This document shows positions 15,928-24,495 of a stretch of 64,000 nucleotides of DNA, in pieces (the first letter of the stretch is position 1; each line of letters opens with the position of its first letter). The stretch lies in contig DDTJ01000095.1 of NCBI GenBank assembly GCA_002344525.1, positions 8,002 to 72,001 of the forward strand, written 5' to 3'. Below the pieces are notes generated by a model, which saw only the letters and a list, made by a program, of their open reading frames with translations, was not told where the DNA came from and did not search any database. This stretch comes from Akkermansiaceae bacterium UBA2367 (GTDB taxonomy: Bacteria > Verrucomicrobiota > Verrucomicrobiia > Verrucomicrobiales > DEV007). A program made the translations under genes and the position numbers.

Positions 15928-17247
15928 ATGAAAGACCAGCTCCATCGACTCGACCAGCTCAACCGCCGCCAATTCGTGGCCCGCGCCGCGAAGACCGCCC
16001 TCGGCGTCAGCATCCTGCCCATCGGCGCGGCGAAGCCCCTCCTCGCGGCCGGCGGAGGCAAGGCCCAGCACTGCATCTTCTTCTACATGTCGGGCGGCAT
16101 GACCCACATGGAGACCTTCGACCCGAAACCCGGCGCCGAGACGGGCGGGCAGACCAAGGGCATCCCCACCGGCGTCGCCGGCGTCCAGCTCGCCGAATAC
16201 ATGCCTGAACTGGCGAAGCGCTTCAAGGACATCGCCGTGGTCCGTTCCATGACCCAGAAGACCGGCGACCACCGCGGCGGCGCCTACTGGATGCGCACCA
16301 GCTACGAGCCCAAAGCCACCATCATCCACCCGTCGATGGGTCCTTGGGCTCAGACCCTCCTCGGCAAGCGACACGACACCCTGCCCGACTCCGTCGTCAT
16401 CGGCGGCGGCGGAGAGCACCCCGGCGCGGGCTTCTTCGGTCCCGCCCTCTCCCCCCTCCCCATCGGCGACCCGGACAAGGGCGTGCAGAACGCCAAGCCC
16501 TACAACGGCGTCGGCGAAGACCTCTTCAACAAGCGGATGGACTTGATGAACACCTTCGACGACTCCTTCCGCCGCAAGTTCCAGACCGACGAGGTCAAAG
16601 CCTACACCCAGTTCTACGAGGAGACCCTCAAACTGATGAAGAGCGAGGATCTCGAGACCTTCGACCTCGCCAAGGAGAAGGGCTACGACGAGAAGGTGCA
16701 GCGCTACGGCAACACCCGCATCGGCAAGGGCGCGATGCTCGCGAAGCGCCTCGTCGGCTCCGGCGTCCGCTTCGTCGAGGTCGTCTCCGGCGGCTGGGAC
16801 ATGCACAACGACCTCTGGAACGCAATCCCGCGCACCGGTGGGGAGCTTGACAAAGCCCTCGCCGCGCTCATCGACGACCTCAAGGCTGAGGGTCTCTTCG
16901 AGAAGACCCTCATCGTCCTCGGCACCGAGTTCGGGCGTACCCCCGTGATCAACGCCAACGGCGGTCGCGACCACCACCCGCGCGTCTTCTCGACCCTTTT
17001 CGCCGGCGGCGGTATCGTCGGCGGCCAGGTCTACGGCAGCTCCGATGACAAGGGGATCGCGGTGAAGGAAAACCCGGTCGAGGCGCCGGACTTCAACGCC
17101 ACCATCGCCCACGCCATGGGGATCGACCTGAACAAGGTCGTCTACGCGCCCTCGGGCCGCCCCTTCCTCGTGGCCGGGCACACCCTCGACACCAAGACGC
17201 AGCAGATCGTCAGCGAAGGGAAACCCCTCCTGCCGCTCTTCTCCTGA
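15928..17247 (+). CDS. DUF1501 family protein (sulfatase-fold, Tat-type signal)
   Basis: A 439-residue protein of the DUF1501 family, whose fold resembles alkaline phosphatase/sulfatase. The N-terminus has a Tat-like signal (NRRQFVARAAKTALGVSI; one Arg-Arg pair before a hydrophobic stretch). Family landmarks are MSGGMTHMETFDPKPG, KTGDHRGGAYWMRT, GWDMHNDLWNAIPRTGGELD, LGTEFGRTPVINANGGRDH and FAGGGIVGGQVYGSSDD; the Asp and His residues in these are the likely metal ligands. It is encoded 55 bp after its usual DUF1549/1553 partner and followed by a clear terminator. Function is unproven; partner proteins for extracellular polymer handling are a guess. Confidence 0.92.
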   Translation: MKDQLHRLDQLNRRQFVARAAKTALGVSILPIGAAKPLLAAGGGKAQHCIFFYMSGGMTHMETFDPKPGAETGGQTKGIPTGVAGVQLAEYMPELAKRFKDIAVVRSMTQKTGDHRGGAYWMRTSYEPKATIIHPSMGPWAQTLLGKRHDTLPDSVVIGGGGEHPGAGFFGPALSPLPIGDPDKGVQNAKPYNGVGEDLFNKRMDLMNTFDDSFRRKFQTDEVKAYTQFYEETLKLMKSEDLETFDLAKEKGYDEKVQRYGNTRIGKGAMLAKRLVGSGVRFVEVVSGGWDMHNDLWNAIPRTGGELDKALAALIDDLKAEGLFEKTLIVLGTEFGRTPVINANGGRDHHPRVFSTLFAGGGIVGGQVYGSSDDKGIAVKENPVEAPDFNATIAHAMGIDLNKVVYAPSGRPFLVAGHTLDTKTQQIVSEGKPLLPLFS

Positions 17248-17261
17248 GCCAAGCGAAGAAG

Positions 17262-17294
17262 CGGGGGAACTCCGCGAGGGGTTCCCCCGTTTTC
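17262..17294 (+). terminator. Rho-independent terminator of the DUF1549-DUF1501 operon
   Basis: CGGGGGAAC at 17262-17270 pairs perfectly with GTTCCCCCG at 17281-17289 and is followed by TTTT. It begins 15 bp after the DUF1501 stop codon, so it closes the operon. Confidence 0.9.
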
Positions 17295-17328
17295 GGAGTT
17301 CGTTCGCGCGGATGCCACCATTTGGCGT

Positions 17329-18585
17329 TCACCGGGGCCGACCCAACGCCTCGACGACGCCTTCCGCAGGCACGGCGCGTTCGGCTCGGCTGGCCAAGTC
17401 CCGCAGGGTGAGTTCGGGGAACTCCACTCCCACGATCACGGCGAAGCGTGCTCCCGACTGCTCGGCGGCTTGGAATTGCTTCGCCACTTTCGCCGACGAC
17501 AGGGAGGTGAGGACGCGGAACCCGGCGTCGCGGAGCGTTTGCACCATCGAGGCCGCCTCGGCCTCCTTCGAGGGGTCGGCGAGCACGACGCAGGCATCGA
17601 CGCGGGCGTTTTCCTCCACCGCTGCGGCGAGCCGCTCGGCGGGTCCCTCCGTCTCGCGGATCAGATCGGTGATGACCATGTCGCCCATGGCGAAACCGCA
17701 GGCCGCCATCTCGACCCCGCCGACGAGGCCGACGAGCTGGTCGTAGCGCCCGCCCCCGGCGACGGCCCGCATGCCCTTGCCGATGTCGAAGATCTCGAAG
17801 ACCGGCCCCGTGTAATAGGCCAGTCCGCGCACGATGCCGAGATCGACCTCGACATAATCGGCCAATCCCCGCGCCGCGAGGTCGGCGAGGATGCGGGCGA
17901 TGGCGGGCGAGGCCTCCGCGCCCGAGGCGATGAAGGCGCGCACCTCGTCGAGCGCGAGACCGAGCGAGCCGAGCTGCTCGACGACCTTCCCTTCCGGAGT
18001 GCGCTCCATCTTGTCGATGACTTGGAGGAAGGTCGCGACGCCGGCCTCGTCGAGGCCTTTGCCCGCAGCGAAGCGGACCCAAGCGTCGCGGTCGCTGATG
18101 CGGAGGCGGAAATGCGAGGCGGTGAAGCCGAACTCGCGCATCAGGTCGATGGCGAGGGCCATCAATTCGGCGTCGGCGAGGGCGGACTCCTCCCCGAGGA
18201 TGTCGCAGTTGAACTGGTAGAACTCCCGCCCCCGCCCTTTCTGATGCTTCTCGTAGCGGAAGAACTGGCCGATGGAGAACCAGCGCAGGGGCTTGCGGAA
18301 GTCGCGCTGCCGCGCCGCCGCCATGCGGGCGAGGGTCGGGGTCAGCTCGGGGCGCATCGAGACTTCGCGCTCCCCTTTGTCGGTGAAGCAGAAAAGCTGG
18401 TTCACGATCTCGGCTCCGCTCTTGCGCCGATAGAGCTCGGTCGGCTCAAGGATCGGACCCTCGTATTCGACGAAACCGTAGCGCCGCGCCACCCGCCGCC
18501 AGATGTCGAAGACGTGGTTCCGCGCCGCGCAATCCTCGGGATAGAAGTCACGGAATCCGGGCAGGGTCTGGAATCGGGTCGCCAT
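17329..18585 (-). CDS. hisS: Histidine-tRNA ligase
   Basis: Class II aminoacyl-tRNA synthetase charging tRNA-His; 418 residues, normal length. The catalytic domain shows LPGFRDFYPEDCAARNHVFD at the start, motif 2 around FRYEKHQKGRGREFYQFNCD, the HisRS-specific peptides GLAYYTGPVFEIF and AVAGGGRYDQLV, and motif 3 (GFAMGDMVI). The C-terminal anticodon-binding domain follows from about 310 (DACVVLADPSKEAEAASMVQ). ATG 18585 is chosen; a GTG 18 bp upstream would add six residues. It starts 14 bp after the purU stop, so the two are likely cotranscribed. Confidence 0.95.
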   Translation of the reverse strand: MATRFQTLPGFRDFYPEDCAARNHVFDIWRRVARRYGFVEYEGPILEPTELYRRKSGAEIVNQLFCFTDKGEREVSMRPELTPTLARMAAARQRDFRKPLRWFSIGQFFRYEKHQKGRGREFYQFNCDILGEESALADAELMALAIDLMREFGFTASHFRLRISDRDAWVRFAAGKGLDEAGVATFLQVIDKMERTPEGKVVEQLGSLGLALDEVRAFIASGAEASPAIARILADLAARGLADYVEVDLGIVRGLAYYTGPVFEIFDIGKGMRAVAGGGRYDQLVGLVGGVEMAACGFAMGDMVITDLIRETEGPAERLAAAVEENARVDACVVLADPSKEAEAASMVQTLRDAGFRVLTSLSSAKVAKQFQAAEQSGARFAVIVGVEFPELTLRDLASRAERAVPAEGVVEALGRPR

Positions 18586-18599
18586 GGTCGCAAAGGGAG

Positions 18600-19472
18600 T
18601 CACCCGAAGACGACGGTGCGGTTCGCGTGGACGAGGGTACGCCGCTTCAGGTGGAGCCAGACGGCGCGGCTCAACACGGTCTGCTCAAGCGCCCGACCCT
18701 TTCGGATGAAGTCCTGGACCGTGTCGCGGTGCGAAACGGGGACGACCCCCTGCACGAGGATGGGGCCTTCGTCGAGATCCTCGGTGACGTAGTGGCTCGT
18801 CGCCCCGACCAGCTTCACACCGCGCTGGTGGGCGGAATGGTAGGGCCTCGCCCCGGGGAAGGCGGGGAGGAAGGAGTGGTGGATGTTGATGATGCGGTGG
18901 GGGAATGCCTCCGTCATCAGCGGGCTGAGAATCTGCATGTAGCGGGCGAGGACGACGAGATCGACGCCCGCCTCGCGCAGCAGGGCGATCTCGGCGCGCT
19001 CCTGCGCCGCCTTGTTCCCCGCCGCGATGGGGAAGTGGTGGAAGGGGATGCCGAAGCGCTCCGCGACGGGCTTCAAATCCTCGCGGTTGCTCACGATGAG
19101 GGGGATGTCCATGCGCAACTCGCCGCTCTCGTGGCGCGAGAGGAGGTCGTAGAAGCAGTGGTTCTCCTTCGTCACGAAGAGGGCGGCGCGGGGGATCACG
19201 TCGGAGAAGTGCAGATCCCATCGCATCTCGAAGCGCTCCGCGAGCGGGGCGAGGGAGATCGCCAGATTCTCACGGGGGATGGCGAAGCCGTCGAGCTCCC
19301 ACTCGACGCGCATGAAGAAGACGCCCTCCCCCGGATCGACGTGCTGGTCGATGTCGACGATGTTGCCCCGGTTCTCGTAAAGGAAGGCCGAGAGGGCGGC
19401 GACGATGCCGGGGCGGTCGGGGCAGGAGACCAGCAGGATCGCCGTCGGGGAATCTTTCGGTGGGGTGCTCAA
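18600..19472 (-). CDS. purU: Formyltetrahydrofolate deformylase
   Basis: Hydrolyses 10-formyl-THF to THF and formate, which balances one-carbon pools for purine synthesis. The 290-residue protein has an N-terminal ACT domain (about 10-85: LLVSCPDRPGIVAALSAFLY) and a C-terminal formyltransferase-fold domain. Active-site landmarks are NIHHSFLPAFPGARPYHSA, GVKLVGATSHYVTEDLDEGP and SHRDTVQDF. The ACT domain distinguishes it from PurN. Length and motifs match the family. hisS follows after 14 bp and the tRNA-Leu gene lies 36 bp upstream on the same strand. Confidence 0.94.
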   Translation of the reverse strand: MSTPPKDSPTAILLVSCPDRPGIVAALSAFLYENRGNIVDIDQHVDPGEGVFFMRVEWELDGFAIPRENLAISLAPLAERFEMRWDLHFSDVIPRAALFVTKENHCFYDLLSRHESGELRMDIPLIVSNREDLKPVAERFGIPFHHFPIAAGNKAAQERAEIALLREAGVDLVVLARYMQILSPLMTEAFPHRIINIHHSFLPAFPGARPYHSAHQRGVKLVGATSHYVTEDLDEGPILVQGVVPVSHRDTVQDFIRKGRALEQTVLSRAVWLHLKRRTLVHANRTVVFG

Positions 19473-19507
19473 AAACGGAGGGACCGGACGATCTTTTGCG
19501 GAAGAGA

Positions 19508-19589
<82 letters not shown>

Positions 19590-19734
19590 GACTTCCCAAG
19601 GCCGGAACAGGGTTCCGGCTCGGAGGGTGGAACGAATAAGTTGGAAAGCGCGTTTTCGCAAGCGGATTCTTCGGGCAAGATGAGGTCGGGCAGGGCTTAC
19701 GCATGAAGTGCGGGCAAAGTAGGCCGACGGTGCC

Positions 19735-19966
19735 CGTAGAGAAGTTCGTGAGAACTTCTCCCCTCTGAAGCCCGAGAAACGCCTGCCGAAGTTCTCACGA
19801 ACTTCGCTACAAGGCTTCGTTCTCGCAGCGTCTCGATTTTCCATCGTTTGATGTGAATTTCAGAAATTCAGGACTAGCAGTCTTTTTTGTCGCGAAGTTC
19901 GCGATGGCACTTCGAAGAGCGTCCGTCAGGGGGTGGAATGGGAGAAATTCTCACGAATTTCTCTAC
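19735..19966. repeat. Three copies of a palindromic repeat around GAAGTTCGTGAGAACTTC
   Basis: Copy 1 at 19741-19758 is GAAGTTCGTGAGAACTTC. Copy 2 at 19788-19805 is its exact reverse complement. Copy 3, near 19942-19965, is a diverged inverted copy with AATT in place of AGTT. Each is flanked on one side by GTAGAG or GTAGCG (or its complement), defining an oriented element. The spread between the tRNA and the SGNH gene (19590-20124, about 535 bp) holds no gene that I can see. Confidence 0.8.
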
Positions 19967-20124
19967 TTGGAATCTCTGGAAACTGGATTGTCTGACCGGG
20001 AGGGTGACTCGGCAAGCCCCCCTCCTTGGCCTATTGCTTCCGCTATGCCGAAGTGGAAAGGGCGATCACCGTTCCCCACCTTGCTTTTTCAGCCGGATGC
20101 CTCTGATTGATCGGGTTCCCTGCC

Positions 20125-21459
20125 ATGACGACTTCCCCCCACCTGCCGAACTGCCTCACCCTATTGCTCGCCCTCGCGATCTCCTTGCTCTTTCAACCGC
20201 TGGTGCGGGCGGAATCTCCTGCGCCGCGTCCGTTTCAGGAGCTGACGCCACGGGACGGTCTGCCCAATTTCTTTGAAAAGGCCAAGTCTGGCGGAGAGAT
20301 TACGGTCGCCTACTTCGGCGGCAGCATCACCGCCGCTCCGGGCTGGCGGGTGAAGTCGCTGGAATGGCTCAAGGAACGCTATCCCGACGCCACCTTTCGC
20401 GAGGTCAACGCCGCCATCGGCGGCACCGGTTCGGATCTGGGGGCCTTCCGCGTCCGGCAGGACGTGATCGACCACGAGCCCGATCTCGTCTTCGTGGAGT
20501 TCGCGGTGAACGACGGCGGCACCGCGCCGGAGCAGATCCAGCGCACCATGGAGGGCATCGTCCGCCAGATCTGGAACGCCGATCCCCTCACCGACATCTG
20601 CTTTGTCTACACGCTGGCGGGGTCGATGCTCGGCGATCTCCAGGGTGGGCATTTCCAGCGCTCCGCCTCGGCGATGGAGGCCGTCGCCGACCACTACGGC
20701 ATCCCCACAATCCACTTCGGCGGCGAAATCGCCAAGCAGGTGACCGAGGGACGGCTGATCTTCAAGGGCACCAAGGAGCAGGCCGACGACAAGGGCGGCA
20801 CCCCGGTCTTCTCCACCGACGGAGTCCATCCTCTCGTGGAAACGGGCCACGCCATCTATCAGGAGGTGCTGGCGCGCAGCCTGACCCAACTGGAGACAAG
20901 CGGCCAGCCCGGTCCCCACAAGCAGGCCGGCCAGGAACCGCTCCACCCCGACAATTGGGAGAACGCCCGCATCTTCCCGGTGACCCGCTCCATGCTCTCC
21001 GGCATCTGGGAGGAGGTTCCGACCGGGGACGCCGACCCGTTCAAGGGCTTCCGCCACCGGCTCGGCAAGATCTGGTCCACCCGCACGCCCGGATCGGCGC
21101 TGGAGTTCACCATCGAGGGCAAGCACGCCCGCGTCTACGACATCATCGGGCCCGGCAGCGGCATCCTCTCCGTCACCGTCGGCGAGGCGGCTCCGAAAAA
21201 GGCCACGCGCTTCGACAGCCATTGCACCTACCGTCGGCTCTCGAATGTCTCCGTCGCCACATTTCCCGAATTCGACCGCCAAGGCATCCGCGTCGAGCTG
21301 ACCGAGGAGAGTCCTGACAAAGCCAAAATCCTCGGTCTCGAAAAGGCGGCGGACATCGAAAAGAATCCCGCGCGATACCGAAGCAATGGCTGGCACATCG
21401 GAGCCATTCTCGTGATCGGCGAAGTCGTCGACTACGAACCCGACGAGGAGGCTCCCTGA
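20125..21459 (+). CDS. Secreted SGNH/GDSL hydrolase
   Basis: An exported esterase-like protein of 444 residues. The signal peptide is LTLLLALAISLLFQPLVRA. The SGNH domain shows block I VAYFGGSITAAPGW (nucleophile Ser in GGS, not the usual GDS), block II AAIGGTGSDLGAFR, block III VFVEFAVND and block V STDGVHPL with the catalytic Asp/His. A second beta-rich domain of about 200 residues (from about 250) is likely accessory. Such enzymes deacetylate glycans or cleave lipids; the substrate is unknown here. ATG 20125 is chosen over an in-frame TTG 18 bp upstream. Confidence 0.87.
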   Translation: MTTSPHLPNCLTLLLALAISLLFQPLVRAESPAPRPFQELTPRDGLPNFFEKAKSGGEITVAYFGGSITAAPGWRVKSLEWLKERYPDATFREVNAAIGGTGSDLGAFRVRQDVIDHEPDLVFVEFAVNDGGTAPEQIQRTMEGIVRQIWNADPLTDICFVYTLAGSMLGDLQGGHFQRSASAMEAVADHYGIPTIHFGGEIAKQVTEGRLIFKGTKEQADDKGGTPVFSTDGVHPLVETGHAIYQEVLARSLTQLETSGQPGPHKQAGQEPLHPDNWENARIFPVTRSMLSGIWEEVPTGDADPFKGFRHRLGKIWSTRTPGSALEFTIEGKHARVYDIIGPGSGILSVTVGEAAPKKATRFDSHCTYRRLSNVSVATFPEFDRQGIRVELTEESPDKAKILGLEKAADIEKNPARYRSNGWHIGAILVIGEVVDYEPDEEAP

Positions 21460-21718
21460 GCACGGCATCCATTCGAAGGATCGGATACACCGGATTGTCG
21501 GCGGCCTCGCCCTCGAGTTCTATACCGCCATCTCGCCCGCATCCTCGAAAGCAAACCCTCGTCCGTCCCCTTATCCTAGCGTCTATGGGCAGGTAGCCCG
21601 CATCGAGAAATCATGGCGGCGAAGCCGGTTGAACCGAGATGCGGACAGGAATCCCTGCGCTCCCTTTGGGCATCGTGCCGGGAGGGAAACGAAGTTACTT
21701 CGATTACTCCGAGGCGGA
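21460..21718. other. Intergenic stretch, nothing coding seen
   Basis: About 260 bp between convergent genes. No credible reading frame, tRNA or strong terminator was found. It contains GC-rich fragments in the style of the interspersed repeats elsewhere in the window. Confidence 0.5.
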
Positions 21719-22051
21719 TCAGGCGATCTCCTCGATCTTCTCCGCGCCGCCGTTCTTCTGCACGCTCTTGATCCCGTTGGCGCAAGCGGCGGCGCTCTCG
21801 TAGAGCTCGCTCTGCCCGATCACTTGGTGGTTCGCGGCCTTGAGAACGAAATAGGGTTTGCCGTTCTTGCTCTCCTTGGTCTCGTAGCGGGCGGCCTCGG
21901 GTGAATTTTTTTGCGCCGAAGCGATGCCAGCGAGGGCGCTGCGCTTCGTCTTGTAAAGTTCGCTCGAAAGGATCACCTCGCCGTTGGAGGCTTTGAGGCT
22001 GAAGTGGAATTGGCCGTCTTTGGCTTTCTTGAGTTCGAATTTTGCGGGCAT
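21719..22051 (-). CDS. YegP-like DUF1508 protein
   Basis: A 110-residue cytoplasmic protein made of two tandem DUF1508 repeats. Repeat 1 (about 3-50) reads KFELKKAKDGQFHFSLKASN, then ILSSELYKTKRSALAGIASA. Repeat 2 (about 54-102) reads RYETKESKNGKPYFVLKAAN, then IGQSELYESAAACANGIKSV. E. coli YegP has the same length and duplicated layout. The family's function is unknown beyond small structured proteins seen under stress or late growth. The start at 22051 gives the exact family N-terminus (MPAKFELKK); an upstream extension is unlikely. Confidence 0.93.
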   Translation of the reverse strand: MPAKFELKKAKDGQFHFSLKASNGEVILSSELYKTKRSALAGIASAQKNSPEAARYETKESKNGKPYFVLKAANHQVIGQSELYESAAACANGIKSVQKNGGAEKIEEIA

Positions 22052-22159
22052 AGCGGGTGGTGTGGTGGGTTGACGGTGGCATTCAATCAAAGTCCGCGGT
22101 CCCAGTCAATCCCTTTTCCCGGTTGCCACGCCGCAGCCGCCGGTCGATGATCGGTGCGA

Positions 22160-23095
22160 ATGCTCCTCCGCATCTTCGTCGATGTCTGCCTGCCCATTCT
22201 CGCCCTCGTCGGGTTGGGATGGGGGCTCGACCGGATCTTCGGCCTCGACCTGAAGACCCTCGTCAAGCTCAACCTCTACCTCTTCGTCCCCGCCTTCATC
22301 CTCGTGCGGCTCTCGACCTCAGACCTCTCCGGGACGGTCGGATTGAAGGTCGTGGCCTTCACACTCTGCGTCATCCTCGCGATGGGCGCGGCGAGCTGGA
22401 TCGCCTGCGCCCTGCGAAGGCAGCCGCCCGGCCAACGCTACGCGATGAAGCTGAGCACGATGATCTACAACTGCGGGAACTGGGGCATCCCCCTGATGAC
22501 GCTGGCCTTCTCCGAACTCGGTCCGGTCGTGCAGGTCTTCGTGCTTGCGACGATGAACCTCACGGGCTTCTCCCTCGGGGTCTTCCTCGCGAACGCGGGC
22601 AGCAGCGAGCGGAAGGGGCTCTTCCTCCCTATCCTGAAGCAGGCCTCGCCCTACGCCATCCTCGTGGCCCTCCTCCTGCGCGCCTCCGGCAATCCGCTGG
22701 AAAACGTCGTCTTCATCTGGGTGCCGCTGAACTACCTCGCCGACGGACTCGTCGGCATCGCCCTCATCACCCTCGGAGTGCAGCTTTCGCAAACGAAGCC
22801 GCCACCACCCGTGGGCAATCTCGGCATCGCCCTCGCCATCCGCTTGGTCGGAGGTCCGCTCGCAGCGGTGGCGCTCACTTGGATTTTTGGATTCCGGGGC
22901 GAGATCGCCGCCATACTCATCCTCGGCGCGGCCGCCCCGACAGCGGTGAACACGGCCCTGCTCGCCCACGAGTTCAAGGCCGACAGCCGTTTCGCAGCGG
23001 CGGCGGTGCTCTATTCGACCCTGCTTGGAGCCGTCGTCGTGGCTCTGCTGCTGGCCGCGCTGCGTGCGGGGTGGGTGCCTTGGGCGGTGGGGTGA
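22160..23095 (+). CDS. AEC-family membrane transporter (auxin efflux carrier-like)
   Basis: An integral membrane protein of 311 residues with about ten hydrophobic helices. Helix pairs are separated by a short central loop (NAGSSERKGLFLPI). The AEC/Mem_trans family signatures include KLNLYLFVPAFILVRL, YNCGNWGIPLMTLAFSELG and GAAAPTAVNTALLAHEF. Bacterial members export malate or other small organic acids; no substrate can be assigned here. ATG 22160 is used; a GTG at 22154 is two codons upstream. It converges on the NHL gene across a palindromic repeat region. Confidence 0.87.
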   Translation: MLLRIFVDVCLPILALVGLGWGLDRIFGLDLKTLVKLNLYLFVPAFILVRLSTSDLSGTVGLKVVAFTLCVILAMGAASWIACALRRQPPGQRYAMKLSTMIYNCGNWGIPLMTLAFSELGPVVQVFVLATMNLTGFSLGVFLANAGSSERKGLFLPILKQASPYAILVALLLRASGNPLENVVFIWVPLNYLADGLVGIALITLGVQLSQTKPPPPVGNLGIALAIRLVGGPLAAVALTWIFGFRGEIAAILILGAAAPTAVNTALLAHEFKADSRFAAAAVLYSTLLGAVVVALLLAALRAGWVPWAVG

Positions 23096-23097
23096 GG

Positions 23098-23166
23098 TTG
23101 CCCACGGAAGGCAGGAAACTCATGGAAAGGAAATCTTCCGTGTCGTTCCGTGTTTTCCGTGGGCAG
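23098..23166. repeat. Inverted repeat between convergent genes
   Basis: TTGCCCACGGAA near 23098 is complementary to TTTCCGTGGGCA near 23153, with further TTCCGTG copies between. It separates the converging AEC transporter and NHL genes and may serve both as terminator. It belongs to the same style of interspersed palindromes as the others in this window. Confidence 0.5.
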
Positions 23167-23181
23167 CCCCTGGCAAAGCCC

Positions 23182-24246
23182 TCATTCGTATCGCATCCGC
23201 AGCACCCGGTCGTTGTAGCTGTCCACGATATACAGCCACGCCCCGTCCCGGCTCAGCCGCACGCCGTGGGGCCGGTTCAGCAAGACGGCGTTTTCGCTCA
23301 AGTCGTCGCCGACTTTTCCCGGCGTCCCAGCGATCAACTCGATCAAGCCCGTCGCCGGATCGTAGCGGCGGATCGTGTGGTTTTCCGCGTCGGCGATCAC
23401 GACGCGCCCTTTGCCGTCCACGATGGCGTGCTTCGGCCCGTTCAGGGTTGCCTCGATGGCCTTGCCTCCGTCGCCCGTGGCTCCTTTCTGCCCGGAGACG
23501 TTGACCACCGTCTTCAAGCGCCCTTCCGTGTCCACATGGATCAGGGAATGCCCGTCCCGGTCCACGAGGTAGACGCTGCCGTCGCGTGGATCGACCGCCA
23601 CGGCGCGGGGATTTTGCAAGGGCTGGCCGAGAGCAGGTTCGCCATCGACTGGGCGCCCTTTCTCCCCCGTTCCGGCGAAAGCCTCGACCTTCCCCGAGCG
23701 CAGGTCCAGATAGCGCACCCGCCGGCTCGCGATGTCCACAAGGTGGAGCCGCGATTCGTCAGGGCTGAGGGCGCAGGCGAAAATCTGCCGGAAGTCTGCT
23801 TCCGTCGCAGGTCCGCCGTCGCCTGAACTGCCGCTCCGTCCCGTGCCCGCGACCGTTTCGATCAGGCCCGTGGCCGGGTCGTGGAGCCGGACCCGCCCGA
23901 CCCAACTGTCCGCGAGATAGACCTTCCCGGCGCGGGTCACGGCGAGATCGTGCATCCCGCTGAAAAGGGCTTCCGAAATCGGCCCGCCGTCGCCCTTGCC
24001 GTTGTCCTCCTTGGGGGCGACCACGCCCTTCTGCCCGCCGAGGAAGGCGAAGCGTCCTTCCGTGTCGAGGCGGAAGACCCGATGGCCCGGCTCGAACTCC
24101 ACTCCGTAGAGATTCCCGGCCTCGTCGAAGTCGATGCAGAACGGCACGGCCAGGGCCTCCGTTTTCGGCGCGCCGAGGACCAGTTCGAAGGCGGAGGACG
24201 ATTGGGCGAGGCCCAGCAGCGCGATCAGGGACAGCGTGGTTTTCAT
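23182..24246 (-). CDS. Secreted NHL-repeat beta-propeller protein
   Basis: A 354-residue exported protein built from NHL repeats. The signal peptide is MKTTLSLIALLGLAQSSSA. At least five blades are visible by the recurring pattern 'G.V.L.D ... V..': FCIDFDEAGNLYGVEF, LAVTRAGKVYLADSWVGRVR, VAVDPRDGSVYLVDRDGH, AIVDGKGRVVIADAENHTIR and VRLSRDGAWLYIVDSYNDRV. Glycine-rich loops (GTGRSGSSGDGGPA) join them. NHL propellers bind partners or substrates and their role in PVC bacteria is undefined. It is divergent from the large dehydrogenase gene, with an unusual repeat between them. Confidence 0.88.
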   Translation of the reverse strand: MKTTLSLIALLGLAQSSSAFELVLGAPKTEALAVPFCIDFDEAGNLYGVEFEPGHRVFRLDTEGRFAFLGGQKGVVAPKEDNGKGDGGPISEALFSGMHDLAVTRAGKVYLADSWVGRVRLHDPATGLIETVAGTGRSGSSGDGGPATEADFRQIFACALSPDESRLHLVDIASRRVRYLDLRSGKVEAFAGTGEKGRPVDGEPALGQPLQNPRAVAVDPRDGSVYLVDRDGHSLIHVDTEGRLKTVVNVSGQKGATGDGGKAIEATLNGPKHAIVDGKGRVVIADAENHTIRRYDPATGLIELIAGTPGKVGDDLSENAVLLNRPHGVRLSRDGAWLYIVDSYNDRVLRMRYE

Positions 24247-24320
24247 GAGTCTTTGGCGGGGAACGCTTCAGACTACTTGGCAATCTCGGAGATGCAATCC
24301 GCGTTGATGGGGAGGCTTCC

Positions 24321-24412
<92 letters not shown>

Positions 24413-24495
24413 GTATGAGGATGCGGCATTGACGAAGCCATCCCCCTCAAGCAGGGTCCGCAGGGCTTGAAACAAACTAAGGCCCGACCCTCACC

